NCBI GenBank assembly: GCA_904420575.1
Contig: CAJFVW010000040.1
Location: 1 to 43,866 of the forward strand
From: an uncultured Gordonibacter sp.
GTDB taxonomy: Bacteria; Actinomycetota; Coriobacteriia; Coriobacteriales; Eggerthellaceae
DNA length: 43,866 bases
Direction: 5' to 3'
The position numbers and the translations under genes are program-made. The notes below the pieces were generated by a model. The model ran no database searches and was not told the DNA's origin. It saw only the letters and a list, made by a program, of their open reading frames with translations. Of this stretch, positions 17,090 through 25,905 are shown piece by piece. Within the stretch, counting starts at the first letter, position 1, and every line of letters begins with the position of its first letter.

Positions 17090-17296
17090 TCAGGCCACCT
17101 GCGCCTCGTAGCCCGCTTCCTCCACGGCTGCGACGAGCGCCTGGCCGGGCACGTCGGCCGACAGCAAAGCCTTGGCAGTGCCCGCGTCAAGGTCGACGAC
17201 GGCTTCCTCCACGCCCTCCACGCCTTCGAGCGCTCTCTTCACGTGCGCCACGCAATGCTGGCACATCATGCCTTCCACCTTGAGCGTCTTTTCCAT
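17090..17296 (-). CDS. copZ: Nested CopZ-like copper chaperone (possible internal translation start)
   Basis: This 68-residue frame lies entirely inside the 3' end of copA and in the same reading frame. It starts MEKTLKVEGMMCQHC and has the exact size of free-standing CopZ chaperones. GGAAAGGAG lies about six bases ahead of the ATG at 17296 on the minus strand, a better ribosome binding site than most genes here have. It may be made both as the tail of CopA and as a separate chaperone, or be a former copZ fused by loss of an intervening stop. Which applies cannot be told from DNA alone. Confidence 0.55.
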   Translation of the reverse strand: MEKTLKVEGMMCQHCVAHVKRALEGVEGVEEAVVDLDAGTAKALLSADVPGQALVAAVEEAGYEAQVA

Positions 17297-19870
17297 GACC
17301 CGCTCCTTTCCGTTCTGGTTGACTGGCTGTTCATGTCCGCTCGCGCCAGAGGCCCCTTCGGCAGGGATCGCAGGCGCGGAAAGCGCCGGCTGGCCGCAGG
17401 CGTCCTCGACGGACTTGGAGGCCTCGGGCACGCTGGCAGAGTCGGCGGCCTCGGGCGCGTCGGCGGGGTCGGGCGCGCCAGCGGCTTCGGGCATGCTGGC
17501 AGCCTCGGGCGCGTCGGCGGGGCCGTCCGCGCCGGCAGGGTCCTGCGCAGCACGAACGGGCTTCCAGCGACGCAGGCGCAGGGCGTTGCCCACCACGCAC
17601 ACCGAGCTTGCCGACATGGCCGCCGCCGCGATCATGGGGTTCAGGTCGACGCCGAGGCCCGCCAGCACGCCTGCCGCCACCGGGATGCACACGGCGTTGT
17701 AGACGAGCGCCCAGAAGAGGTTCTGCTTGATGTTGCGCAGCGTGGCGCGCGACAGCGCGATCGCGGCCGGCACGTCGGCCAGGTCGCTGTGCATGAGCAC
17801 GATGTCGGCGCTCTCGATGGCTATGTCGGTGCCCGCGCCGATGGCGATGCCCACGTCGGCGCGTGCGAGCGCCGGCGCGTCGTTGATGCCGTCGCCCACC
17901 ATGGCGACCGCGCCCTGCCGGGCGAGCTCGCGCACGGCGCGCTCCTTGTCCTCGGGCAGCACGCCGGCGATCACCTCGTCCACGCCCACGCGGCGCTGGA
18001 TGGCCTGCGCGGTGCGCTCGTTGTCGCCCGTGAGCATGACGGTGGAGACGCCCATGGCGCGCAGCTGCGCGATGGCGCCCGCGCTCGACGGCTTCACGAC
18101 GTCCGCCACGGCCACCATGCCCGCAAGCGCCCCGTCGCGAGCGAAGTAGAGCACGGTCTTGCCGTCGTCGGCCAGGGCGGCCGCACGCTCGCGGCAGGCC
18201 GACACGTCCACGCCGGCCGCCTCCATCATGCGCGCGTTGCCGGCAAGGCACGTCGCTCCCGCCACGCGGCCCCGCAGCCCCTGGCCCGGCACCTGCTCGA
18301 AGCCCTCCACGTCCCGAGGCGAAACGCCGGCATCTTCCGCGCGCTCCACGACGGCGCGCGCAAGCGGGTGTTCCGACTTCTTTTCCAGGGACAGCGCAAG
18401 CGACAGGAGCCCGTCGCGCGCAGCCGGCCCGTCACCCTGGCCTTCCGCCACCACCACGTCGGTCACCTGCGGCCTGCCCTGCGTGATGGTGCCCGTCTTG
18501 TCGAGCACCACCGTGTGCACGCCCTGCGCAATCTCCAATGCCTCGGCCGACTTCACCAGGATGCCGTTGGCCGCGCCACGCCCCGTCCCCACCATGATGG
18601 CCGTGGGCGTGGCCAGCCCCAACGCGCAGGGGCACGAGATCACCAACACCGAGATGGCGTGCGACAGGGCCCAGGCCAAAGACCCGCCGAGCGCCATCCA
18701 CACGACGAACGTCGCCACGGCGACGGCGATGACCGCCGGCACGAACACGCCGCTGATCCTGTCGGCTATCTTCTCGATGGGCGCCTTGGAGCTGGTGGCA
18801 TCGTCCACCAGGCGGATGATGCCCGCCAAGGTGGTGTCGGCGCCCACCCGCTCCGCACGCATGGTGAACCAGCCCGACCCGTTCACCGTGGCTCCCGTGA
18901 CCGCGCTGCCCGGCCCCTTCTCGACCGGCACGCTCTCCCCCGTGACGACCGACTCGTCGACCACGCCGACGCCGTCGAGCACCGTCCCGTCCACTGGCAC
19001 GGCTTCTCCGGCGCGCACCACCAGGACGTCGCCCGGACGCACAAGGGTCGCCGGCACCGTTTCCTCCACGTCGCCGACCAGCCTCGTGGCGGTCTTGGGA
19101 GAAAGGTCCATGAGCTTGGTGATGGCGTCGGTGGTCTTGCCCTTCGCACGCGCCTCGAAGTACTTGCCCAAGGTGATGAGCGTGAGGATCATGGCCGCCG
19201 ACTCGAAGTACAGATCCATCGCCGCCACATGCGCCGAAGTCAGATCGCCTGCCCCCAGCGCGAGCGCGATGCGGTAGAGCGCGTACACGCCGTACACGGT
19301 GGACGCGGCGGATCCCAACGCGATGAGCGAGTCCATGTTCGGAGAGCGGTGGGCGAGCGCCTTGAAGCCCACGCGGAAGAACCTGAAGTTCACGAAGATC
19401 ACGGGCAGCAACAGCAGGAACTGCGTCAGCGCGAACGCCATGACGTTCGCATGGTCGGTCAGAAAGGCCGGCAGCGGCCAGCCGAACATGTGCCCCATGG
19501 ATATATAGAAGAGCGGGATGGTGAACGCGAAGGACACCGCCAGCCGGGTGCGCACCGCCTTCGCCTCTTTGGCCGCCGCGCCCGCCGGGCCTGCCGGCGC
19601 GCCGGAACCCCCGCCGGGCATGCTGCCGGAAGCGCCACCGGCCGGCGCCGAGCCTTGCGGCATGCGCGGAGACGCGCCGTAGCCCGCCTTGTCGATGGCG
19701 GCGCACAGGGCGGCCGCCGTGTCGGGCGAGCCGTCGTAGTCCACCTCCATGGAGTTCTTGAGCAGGTTCACCACGGCCGCATTTACCCCGGGAACCGCGT
19801 TCGCCGTCTTTTCCACCCGTGACGAGCAGGCCGCACAGGTCATGCCCGTCACGTCGAACGTCTGCTTCAT
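17090..19870 (-). CDS. copA: Copper-translocating P1B-type ATPase with C-terminal CopZ-like domain
   Basis: 926 residues. An N-terminal HMA domain (GMTCAAC, 9-15) is followed by a Gly/Ala/Pro-rich linker, the membrane region with the ion-binding CPC motif (ISCPCALGLATP), the phosphorylation motif DKTGTITQG, and GDGINDAP. This is a Cu(I) exporter of the plasma membrane. After the last helices comes an ~85-residue Ala/Pro/Glu linker and then a second HMA domain (GMMCQHC) matching a complete CopZ chaperone. That domain begins at an in-frame ATG (residue 859) with its own AAAGGAG sequence. A C-terminal HMA is unusual for CopA. It lies downstream of csoR (198-base gap, same strand) and is presumably copper-induced. 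Confidence 0.95.
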   Translation of the reverse strand: MKQTFDVTGMTCAACSSRVEKTANAVPGVNAAVVNLLKNSMEVDYDGSPDTAAALCAAIDKAGYGASPRMPQGSAPAGGASGSMPGGGSGAPAGPAGAAAKEAKAVRTRLAVSFAFTIPLFYISMGHMFGWPLPAFLTDHANVMAFALTQFLLLLPVIFVNFRFFRVGFKALAHRSPNMDSLIALGSAASTVYGVYALYRIALALGAGDLTSAHVAAMDLYFESAAMILTLITLGKYFEARAKGKTTDAITKLMDLSPKTATRLVGDVEETVPATLVRPGDVLVVRAGEAVPVDGTVLDGVGVVDESVVTGESVPVEKGPGSAVTGATVNGSGWFTMRAERVGADTTLAGIIRLVDDATSSKAPIEKIADRISGVFVPAVIAVAVATFVVWMALGGSLAWALSHAISVLVISCPCALGLATPTAIMVGTGRGAANGILVKSAEALEIAQGVHTVVLDKTGTITQGRPQVTDVVVAEGQGDGPAARDGLLSLALSLEKKSEHPLARAVVERAEDAGVSPRDVEGFEQVPGQGLRGRVAGATCLAGNARMMEAAGVDVSACRERAAALADDGKTVLYFARDGALAGMVAVADVVKPSSAGAIAQLRAMGVSTVMLTGDNERTAQAIQRRVGVDEVIAGVLPEDKERAVRELARQGAVAMVGDGINDAPALARADVGIAIGAGTDIAIESADIVLMHSDLADVPAAIALSRATLRNIKQNLFWALVYNAVCIPVAAGVLAGLGVDLNPMIAAAAMSASSVCVVGNALRLRRWKPVRAAQDPAGADGPADAPEAASMPEAAGAPDPADAPEAADSASVPEASKSVEDACGQPALSAPAIPAEGASGASGHEQPVNQNGKERVMEKTLKVEGMMCQHCVAHVKRALEGVEGVEEAVVDLDAGTAKALLSADVPGQALVAAVEEAGYEAQVA
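17448..17522 (-). repeat. Direct repeat in the CopA-CopZ linker
   Basis: The 21-base sequence beginning GCCTCGGGCGCGTCGGCG occurs exactly at 17448-17468 and 17502-17522, 54 bases (18 codons) apart, with further degenerate copies around it. It encodes the Ala/Pro/Glu/Asp linker and suggests growth by slippage or recombination. Confidence 0.8.
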
Positions 19871-20068
19871 GTCGTCTACTTCCTGTTCTCGCGCGCCGCG
19901 CCCCGCCTGGGCGGCGGAGCGGGCGGTGCCTTCATGCGGCGCCCTCCCGCCGGAGCGGCGCCTGCCCCCGTTCGCCGACCTGTCGGCGGCTTGCGCCCGC
20001 CCGCCGCGAGCTGGCGGGCCCGCGCCTGCCAGCTGGGGGCGGACAAGTTGCCTGCCTGCGCCCGCCGG

Positions 20069-20494
20069 TCAGCGCGAGAACCGCTTGACCAGCTGCACGA
20101 CTTCCTCCACCACTTCGTCGTTGCCACGCCGGATCTGCTCGACCACGCACGTTTCCAGGTGGTCCTGCAGCAGCATGCCCGACACGCTGCGGATGGCGCT
20201 TTCGGCGGCGGCCAGCTGCGTGAGCACGTCGCCGCAGTAGCGGTTGTCGTCGAGCATGCCCTTCACGCCGTTCAGCTGGCCGATGGCGCGGTTGAGACGC
20301 CGCTGCAGGTCGGCCTGGAACTGCGCGCTGCGCGGCGTCTCCTTGTGGTGGCAGCATGCCGCGGTTTCTGTCTGGGCTGCGCCAGGGGCGCCGTCGCCTT
20401 GTGCGGCGTACGCGCCCTTGCGCTGTGCGGCGGACGCGGCCTCGGCGCCTGCATGCTCGCCCGTCAAAGCAGCCTGCTCGTCTTCTCTGCCCAT
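20069..20494 (-). CDS. csoR: CsoR-family copper-sensing repressor
   Basis: 141 residues. The C-terminal ~90 form the four-helix CsoR fold with the Cu(I)-binding triad Cys87 (NRYCGD), His112 and Cys116 (DHLETC). The first ~55 residues are an Ala/Gly-rich extension ending in CCHH, which could also touch metal; typical CsoR proteins lack it. It should repress itself and copA when copper is low and release DNA on binding Cu(I). The start at 20494 follows GGAAGGAA. Two GC-rich palindromes in its promoter are likely operators. Confidence 0.92.
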   Translation of the reverse strand: MGREDEQAALTGEHAGAEAASAAQRKGAYAAQGDGAPGAAQTETAACCHHKETPRSAQFQADLQRRLNRAIGQLNGVKGMLDDNRYCGDVLTQLAAAESAIRSVSGMLLQDHLETCVVEQIRRGNDEVVEEVVQLVKRFSR

Positions 20495-20509
20495 CGCAAG
20501 TTCCTTCCC

Positions 20510-20566
20510 ATGCCCCCAGGGGGTATTTTTATGCGCCTAGTATATACCCCCACTCGGTATTGTCAA
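20510..20566 (-). promoter_or_regulatory. csoR-copA promoter with two CsoR-type operators
   Basis: On the minus strand TTGACA (20566-20561) and TATACT (20544-20539) are 16 bases apart, a near-consensus promoter. A pseudo-palindrome ATACC...GGTAT lies within the spacer (about 20544-20560). A second palindrome, ATGCCCCC-A-GGGGGTAT, covers 20510-20526 just ahead of the csoR ribosome binding site. Both match the G/C-tract operators of CsoR and would block RNA polymerase. Confidence 0.8.
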
Positions 20567-20876
20567 GAGCGAATGCATGGACAGCCCTTCCCAGCATGCA
20601 CGGCCTCGCGGATCGACTTTCCCCTCAGGGTAATGGATGCGTGCCAAAATCAGGCATGCGCGCCCGGCGGTGCTATCATCGGCGCGAAAACGCACTGCAG
20701 GCGGGCGGTGCCGCGCCGGCTGCGCGGCAGTTCGCGGCGCCGGTCGCCACACGCCGCCGGTCGCGTGCCCGCCAGCGCCGTCGGCCGCATGCCTGCCGGC
20801 GCCGCGCCGCCGGCGCGGCCGCGTTTTCCCGATGATCCGCCGCCCGCCTTCGCCCTTCGACCAGGAAAGCCTGCAC
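20567..20876 (+). other. Intergenic leader of the YhgE/Pip operon
   Basis: No gene is supported. TATCAT at 20674-20679 is a plausible -10 with no clear -35. From about 20690 the leader is GC-rich and self-complementary (repeated CCGGCGCCG-like blocks), resembling the intergenic repeats elsewhere in the window. Confidence 0.35.
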
Positions 20877-23582
20877 ATGAAGACCGTCTTCGCCCTCTTC
20901 GCCCGCGACGTGCGCCGCCTGGCGCGCAACCCCGTGGCCCTCGTCATCCTCGTCGGCGCGCTCGTGCTGCCATCGCTGTACGCGTGGTACTGCATCGCCG
21001 CCAACTGGGACCCTTACCAGAACACCGCCGGCATCCGCGTGGCCGTGGCGAACGAGGACCAGGGGGCGCAAAGCGGCGTGGCGGGGCACTTGGACGTGGG
21101 CGCCCAGGTGGTGGACGAGCTCAAGGACAACCACCAGCTGGGATGGGAGTTCGTGCCCGAAAGCGAGGCGCTGCGCGGCGTGGAGTCGGGCGACTACTAC
21201 GCCGCCATCGTCATCCCCGCCGACTTCAGCGCCTCATTCGCCAGCCTGCTCACCGCGCACCACGAACGGCCGCGCATCGACTACTACGTCAACGAGGAGA
21301 TGAACGCCGTGGCCGTCAAGGTGACCGACACGGGCGCGAACACGGTCGACGACCAGATCAACGACACCTTCGCCGCCACTGTGGCCAAAGCGGCCACGGA
21401 CGCGCTGAAAGGCTTCGCCGGCCAGGTGAAGGCCGGCGCCGACGAGGCCGGCGGCTCCGTCGCCCGCGAGGTGGCGCAGGCGGCGCAGGCCATTGAAGGG
21501 GTGCGTCGTTCGCTCGACGGCGTGGGCGCGCAGGTGGACTCGTCGCTGGCCGCCGCCGATGCGGCCCAGCAGACGCTCGACGAGATCGAGGCGCAGCTGC
21601 CTTCCGTCCGGCAGGCCCTGGACGAAGCCTCGTCGGCCCTGCAGGACGCGCGCCGGGAAGCAACCGGCCTGTCCTCGGGCCTTTCGCAGGCGGTCGGACA
21701 GGCCACGTCCTCGTTGGGCCGCGCGGCGGCGCAGGCCCATGCCACAATCGGCACGGTGGCCGGAGACATCCTCCAGGTGCAGGGACAGGTGGACGGCATG
21801 CTGTCCGACGCCGAGGCGCTCGAGGCGCAAAACGAGGCGCTCGTCGAGGACCTGAAGGGACTCGAGGACCAGTATCCGCAGATCGCCGACGCCGTGGCGC
21901 TGCTGGAGACGCAGAACGCGCAGCATCGGCAGACGATTGCCGATCTGCGGCGGACGAGCGAGGGCGTGAAGGACGCCGCCGACAAGGCGATCTCGGCTTC
22001 CGATTCGGTCAACGCGGCGACGCAGGACGCGCTTGCGGCCATCGACCAGGCGCAGCGGGACATCGCCGCAGGTGCCCTGCCCGACCTGTCGAGCGGGCTG
22101 GACGCCTTCTCTTCAGCGGCCGCCCAGATGGCAGGCGCCGTGGCCGGCCTGGAACCCGCCCTCGAACAGGCCCAAGGGCTGCTGGACGCCCTGAGGGGCA
22201 CGCTGTGCGAAGCGAAGGGCACGGCCGCTTCCGCCAGCAGCGCGCTGGAATCCACGCAGGACGGCCTGACGACCACCGTCACCGACCTGGAGGCCTTGAA
22301 CGACTCCGCCACCATCGAGAAACTGTCGACGCTGTGGGGCATCGAGCCCGCCAACGTGGCCGACTTCATGGCCTCGCCCGTGAAGATCGACACGCGGACG
22401 GTGTACGCCGTGGACAACTACGGGTCGGGCGTGGCGCCTTTCTACACCAACCTGGCGCTGTGGGTCGGCGGCTTCGTGCTCATCGCCATCATCAAGCTGG
22501 AGGTTGATCCCCGCGGCATGCGCCCCTTCGGGCCGACGCAGGGGTATCTGGGCCGCTGGCTTCTGTTCGTCGTGCTGGGCGCGGTGCAGGCCCTCGTCGT
22601 GTGCGCGGGCGACCTGGTCATGGGCATGCAGTGCGTGAGCCCGGTGGCGTTCGTGGCGGCCGGCGCGTTCACGTCGTTCGTGTACGTGAGCCTCATCTAC
22701 GCCTTGGCGGCCACGTTCAAGCACATCGGCAAGGCCCTGGCCGTGGTGCTGCTGATCATGCAGATACCCGGTTCGGCGGGGATGTACCCCATCGAGATGA
22801 TGCCCCCGGCGTTCCAGATGGTGCATCCGTTCTTGCCTTTCACGTACGGCATCGAGGCCATGCGCGAGACCATCGCCGGCATGTACGACGCGCATTACTT
22901 CATCGATCTGGGGCGCCTTGCCCTGTTTCTGCCCTTCGCCTTCCTCGTCGGTCTGGTGGCGCGGCCCTACCTGCTGAACCTCAACCTGCTGTTCGACCGC
23001 AAACTCGCCAAGACCGACGTGATGGTCAGCGAAGAGGGCGAGGCGCCCCGCGTGCGCTATCGCCTGCGCACCGTGATACAGGCGCTACTGGACACCGAGG
23101 CGTACCGCGCGAAGCTGGTGGGCCGTTTCGAACGATTCGAGCGCCGCTATCCCGCGCTGCGCCGGCTGGCCATCGCGCTTCTGGCCACGCTTCCCGTGCT
23201 GCTGCTGGCGGTCATGTCGGTGCTGCCTGTGGACGTGAACGGCAAGATCGTCGCCTTGTGCGTGTTCGTGCTCGTGCTGGTGGCGGTCTGCTTCTACCTG
23301 ATCGTCATCGAGTACGCCCACGACAACCTGGCCCACCAGATGCAGCTGGCCGCTCTCGACGCTTCCGAGCTGGAAGACCGGATGCGCCAACACGTGCCCC
23401 GCTGCCTCCCGCACGAAAGGAGCAGGCGGGACGGGCGCGAAGGGAAGGACGCCCCGCGCGAAAGGGGCAGCGGGGAAAGCGGAGGCGCAGCCCACGCGAA
23501 CGAGGACGGCGCGACCGTCTGCGACGACGGCCATGCCAGCGGGGACGCCCCGCGCGAAGGCGGCGAAGGGAGGCCGTCGTGA
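20877..23582 (+). CDS. YhgE/Pip family membrane protein, first of tandem pair
   Basis: 901 residues. One N-terminal membrane helix (LVILVGALVLPSLYAWYCIA) is followed by NWDPYQNTAGIRVAVANEDQG, a hallmark of YhgE/Pip proteins. A ~450-residue external coiled-coil region rich in Ala, Asp and Gln comes next, then an ABC-2-like set of about five to six C-terminal helices. Two further helices near 755-810 and a charged low-complexity tail make it longer than its partner. Family members include the Lactococcus phage infection protein Pip and type VII secretion-associated YueB/EsaA-like proteins; the role here is unknown. ATG 20877 follows AGGAAAG. Its TGA overlaps the GTG of the next gene. Confidence 0.85.
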   Translation: MKTVFALFARDVRRLARNPVALVILVGALVLPSLYAWYCIAANWDPYQNTAGIRVAVANEDQGAQSGVAGHLDVGAQVVDELKDNHQLGWEFVPESEALRGVESGDYYAAIVIPADFSASFASLLTAHHERPRIDYYVNEEMNAVAVKVTDTGANTVDDQINDTFAATVAKAATDALKGFAGQVKAGADEAGGSVAREVAQAAQAIEGVRRSLDGVGAQVDSSLAAADAAQQTLDEIEAQLPSVRQALDEASSALQDARREATGLSSGLSQAVGQATSSLGRAAAQAHATIGTVAGDILQVQGQVDGMLSDAEALEAQNEALVEDLKGLEDQYPQIADAVALLETQNAQHRQTIADLRRTSEGVKDAADKAISASDSVNAATQDALAAIDQAQRDIAAGALPDLSSGLDAFSSAAAQMAGAVAGLEPALEQAQGLLDALRGTLCEAKGTAASASSALESTQDGLTTTVTDLEALNDSATIEKLSTLWGIEPANVADFMASPVKIDTRTVYAVDNYGSGVAPFYTNLALWVGGFVLIAIIKLEVDPRGMRPFGPTQGYLGRWLLFVVLGAVQALVVCAGDLVMGMQCVSPVAFVAAGAFTSFVYVSLIYALAATFKHIGKALAVVLLIMQIPGSAGMYPIEMMPPAFQMVHPFLPFTYGIEAMRETIAGMYDAHYFIDLGRLALFLPFAFLVGLVARPYLLNLNLLFDRKLAKTDVMVSEEGEAPRVRYRLRTVIQALLDTEAYRAKLVGRFERFERRYPALRRLAIALLATLPVLLLAVMSVLPVDVNGKIVALCVFVLVLVAVCFYLIVIEYAHDNLAHQMQLAALDASELEDRMRQHVPRCLPHERSRRDGREGKDAPRERGSGESGGAAHANEDGATVCDDGHASGDAPREGGEGRPS

Positions 23583-25747
23583 GGAACGCCTGGCGCATCT
23601 TCAAGGGCGACGTCAGGCTGGTGGCCGCCAACGCCATCGGGCTCATGGTCGCCATCGGCCTGGTGGTGGTGCCCGCCCTGTACGCCTGGTTCAACATCGC
23701 GGGCACGTGGGACCCCTACGAGAACACGGGCGGGCTCAAGGTGGCGGTGGCGAACGAGGATGTCGGCTACACGAGCAGCCTTCTGCCCACCGACGTGAAC
23801 GTCGGCAAGTCGGTGGTGGCAGCCCTGCACGAGAACGACCAGTTCGACTGGGTGTTCGTCGACGAAGGCCAGGCGGTCGAGGGCGTCAGGTCAGGCGAGT
23901 ACTACGCCGCGCTCGTCATTCCGGAACGCTTCAGCGCCGACATGATGACGCTGTTCTCCCCCGACATCGAGCACGCGAGCATCACCTATTACACCAACGA
24001 GAAGGAGAACGCCATCGCCCCTCACGTCACCGAGCAGGGCGCCGACGCCGTGCAGAACAAGATCGACCGGACCTTCGCCGAAATCGTGGACGAGACCGGC
24101 CTCAAGACGGCGGTCAACCTCATCGACTTCATGAACGGCGACGGCGTGGGGACCTACGCCGCGGTGCTGAGCCGCAGCCTCGAGCAGTCCATCGAGGGCG
24201 TGCGCGAAGCGGCCGACCAGGCGGCGGCGTTCTCGTCCCTCGTGGGATCCACCGCCTCGCTGGTGGATGCCACCTCGGGCCTGATGCGCGGCACGGACGG
24301 CATGCCGGGAGATGCGCAGGACGCCCTGTCCTCGGCCCAGGCAGGCACGATGGACCTCGGAAGCGCCCTCGAGCAGGCAACCGACGCCATCGGGCAGGCG
24401 CTCGCGCAGGCCGGCGCCGGCCTTGACGGCGTGTCCGACAGCGTCGACGCCGCCTTCGACGCGCTTGCGGGAAGTTCCGAGGACGCCGTGGCGGACCTGC
24501 ACGACGCGGCAGGCGAGGTGCAGGGCCTCGTCGACGGCTACACGGCCGTACGCGACGCGCTCGCCCCGCTTGCCGGGAGCGATCCGGCCATCCAGCAGGC
24601 CGTGGACCAGCTGGATCGCGCCATCGCCGTGCAGGAGTCGCTCAAGGAGCGCATCGACCAGACGGCCGAGCGCCTGTCGCAGGCAGACGCCGACGCCGAG
24701 CAGCAGCACCAGCAGATCAAAGACGACATCGCGCAGGCCAAGGCCAGCATCGACGGCATCGACGCGAACCTGGCGGCCGGCCTGTCCGGTCAGATGGACC
24801 GGCTGGCGGCCGCGCTCGGGTCGGCGTCCTCGTCGGCCGCCGCCCTTTCCGACAGCCTGCAGGCGGCCCTGTCGCGTCTGGCCGACGCGTCGGGCTCGCT
24901 GGTCGGGCAACTCGCTTCGGCGCAGGAGGCCCTGGACGGCGCCGCAGAGGCGCTTGCCCATTCGGCCGACCGGCTGCAGTCCGTCAAGGACCGGCTGGAC
25001 GAAGCGCTCAAGGGCGGGGACGTGGAACGCATTCGGGAGATCGTCGGGTCCGATCCCGCGAGCATGGCCGAGCTGCTGGCCGCGCCGGTGAAGCTGGACC
25101 GCCATGCCGTCTTCCCCATCGCCAACAACGGGTCGTCCATGGCGTCGTTCTACACCGTCCTGTGCCTGTGGGTGGGCTGCGTCATCCTGGCCGCCCTGAT
25201 GAAAGTGGGCGTGTCCGACCGGCGCGTGCGCGAACTGCACGACGCTCGGCCATGGCAGCTCTACCTGGGCCGCTTCGGTCTGTTCGCCATCCTGGCGCTG
25301 TTGCAGGCCACGCTCGCGTGCCTGGGAGACCTGTTCTTCCTGAAGATACAGTGCGTGCACCCGTGGCTCTTCCTGCTGGCCGGCTGGGTGACGGGCTTCG
25401 TGTTCTGCAACCTGGTGTACACGCTGGTGGCGTCGTTCGGCGACGTGGGCAAGGCCATCGCCGTGGTGTTGCTGGTCATGCAGGTGGCGGGGTCGGGAGG
25501 CATCTTCCCCATCCAGATGAGCGCCGGCTTCTTCCAGGAGGTCTACCCGTTTCTGCCCTTCACGCACGCCATCGCGGCCCTGCACGGCTGCGTGGGCGGC
25601 TTCTTCGGGAACGACTACTGGGTGTCGCTCGGCAAGCTCGCGCTGTTCCTAGTCCCGTCGCTCGCATTGGGCCTGGGCCTGCGCAACCCCGTCATCCGGC
25701 TGAACCGGTACGTCATGGACAAGCTGGAAGAGACGAAGGTCATGTGA
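23579..25747 (+). CDS. YhgE/Pip family membrane protein, second of tandem pair
   Basis: 722 residues, a clear paralogue of the preceding protein: N-terminal helix with VPALYAWFNIAGTWDPYENT, GGLKVAVANEDVGY, a long Ala/Asp/Gln coiled-coil middle with many potential heptads, and about six C-terminal helices (from FPIANNGSSMASFYTVLCLW). GTG 23579 overlaps the upstream TGA (GTGA) and follows AAGGGAGG, so the two are translationally coupled and probably form a heteromer. No ABC ATPase lies next to them, so ABC-type transport is not supported. Confidence 0.85.
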   Translation: MRNAWRIFKGDVRLVAANAIGLMVAIGLVVVPALYAWFNIAGTWDPYENTGGLKVAVANEDVGYTSSLLPTDVNVGKSVVAALHENDQFDWVFVDEGQAVEGVRSGEYYAALVIPERFSADMMTLFSPDIEHASITYYTNEKENAIAPHVTEQGADAVQNKIDRTFAEIVDETGLKTAVNLIDFMNGDGVGTYAAVLSRSLEQSIEGVREAADQAAAFSSLVGSTASLVDATSGLMRGTDGMPGDAQDALSSAQAGTMDLGSALEQATDAIGQALAQAGAGLDGVSDSVDAAFDALAGSSEDAVADLHDAAGEVQGLVDGYTAVRDALAPLAGSDPAIQQAVDQLDRAIAVQESLKERIDQTAERLSQADADAEQQHQQIKDDIAQAKASIDGIDANLAAGLSGQMDRLAAALGSASSSAAALSDSLQAALSRLADASGSLVGQLASAQEALDGAAEALAHSADRLQSVKDRLDEALKGGDVERIREIVGSDPASMAELLAAPVKLDRHAVFPIANNGSSMASFYTVLCLWVGCVILAALMKVGVSDRRVRELHDARPWQLYLGRFGLFAILALLQATLACLGDLFFLKIQCVHPWLFLLAGWVTGFVFCNLVYTLVASFGDVGKAIAVVLLVMQVAGSGGIFPIQMSAGFFQEVYPFLPFTHAIAALHGCVGGFFGNDYWVSLGKLALFLVPSLALGLGLRNPVIRLNRYVMDKLEETKVM

Positions 25748-25840
25748 CGGCCGGCCGCGCGCCCCCGCAAGCAACGCCGCCGCAAGCGCCTTCGCGCCCC
25801 CGCAAGCGCGCTGCGCGCAAGCCGCGCCATCCCCTTGCCG

Positions 25841-25880
25841 CCCGAAACGGTGGCTTTTGCGGAAAAACGACCGTTTCGGG
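25841..25880. terminator. Bidirectional terminator between convergent genes
   Basis: CCCGAAACGGT (25841-25851) pairs perfectly with ACCGTTTCGGG (25870-25880). Inside the 18-base loop CTTTT faces AAAAAC, allowing further pairing. It lies between the stops of the second YhgE gene and the minus-strand gene at 25906. T-runs outside the stem are absent. Confidence 0.65.
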
Positions 25881-25905
25881 GAACGATGCCGGGGCGTCCG
25901 GCTGG

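Noticed and set aside
17243-19822. Plus-strand open frame of 859 codons opposite copA
   Set aside because: Shadow of CopA motifs; the CopA strand contains all P-type ATPase signatures.
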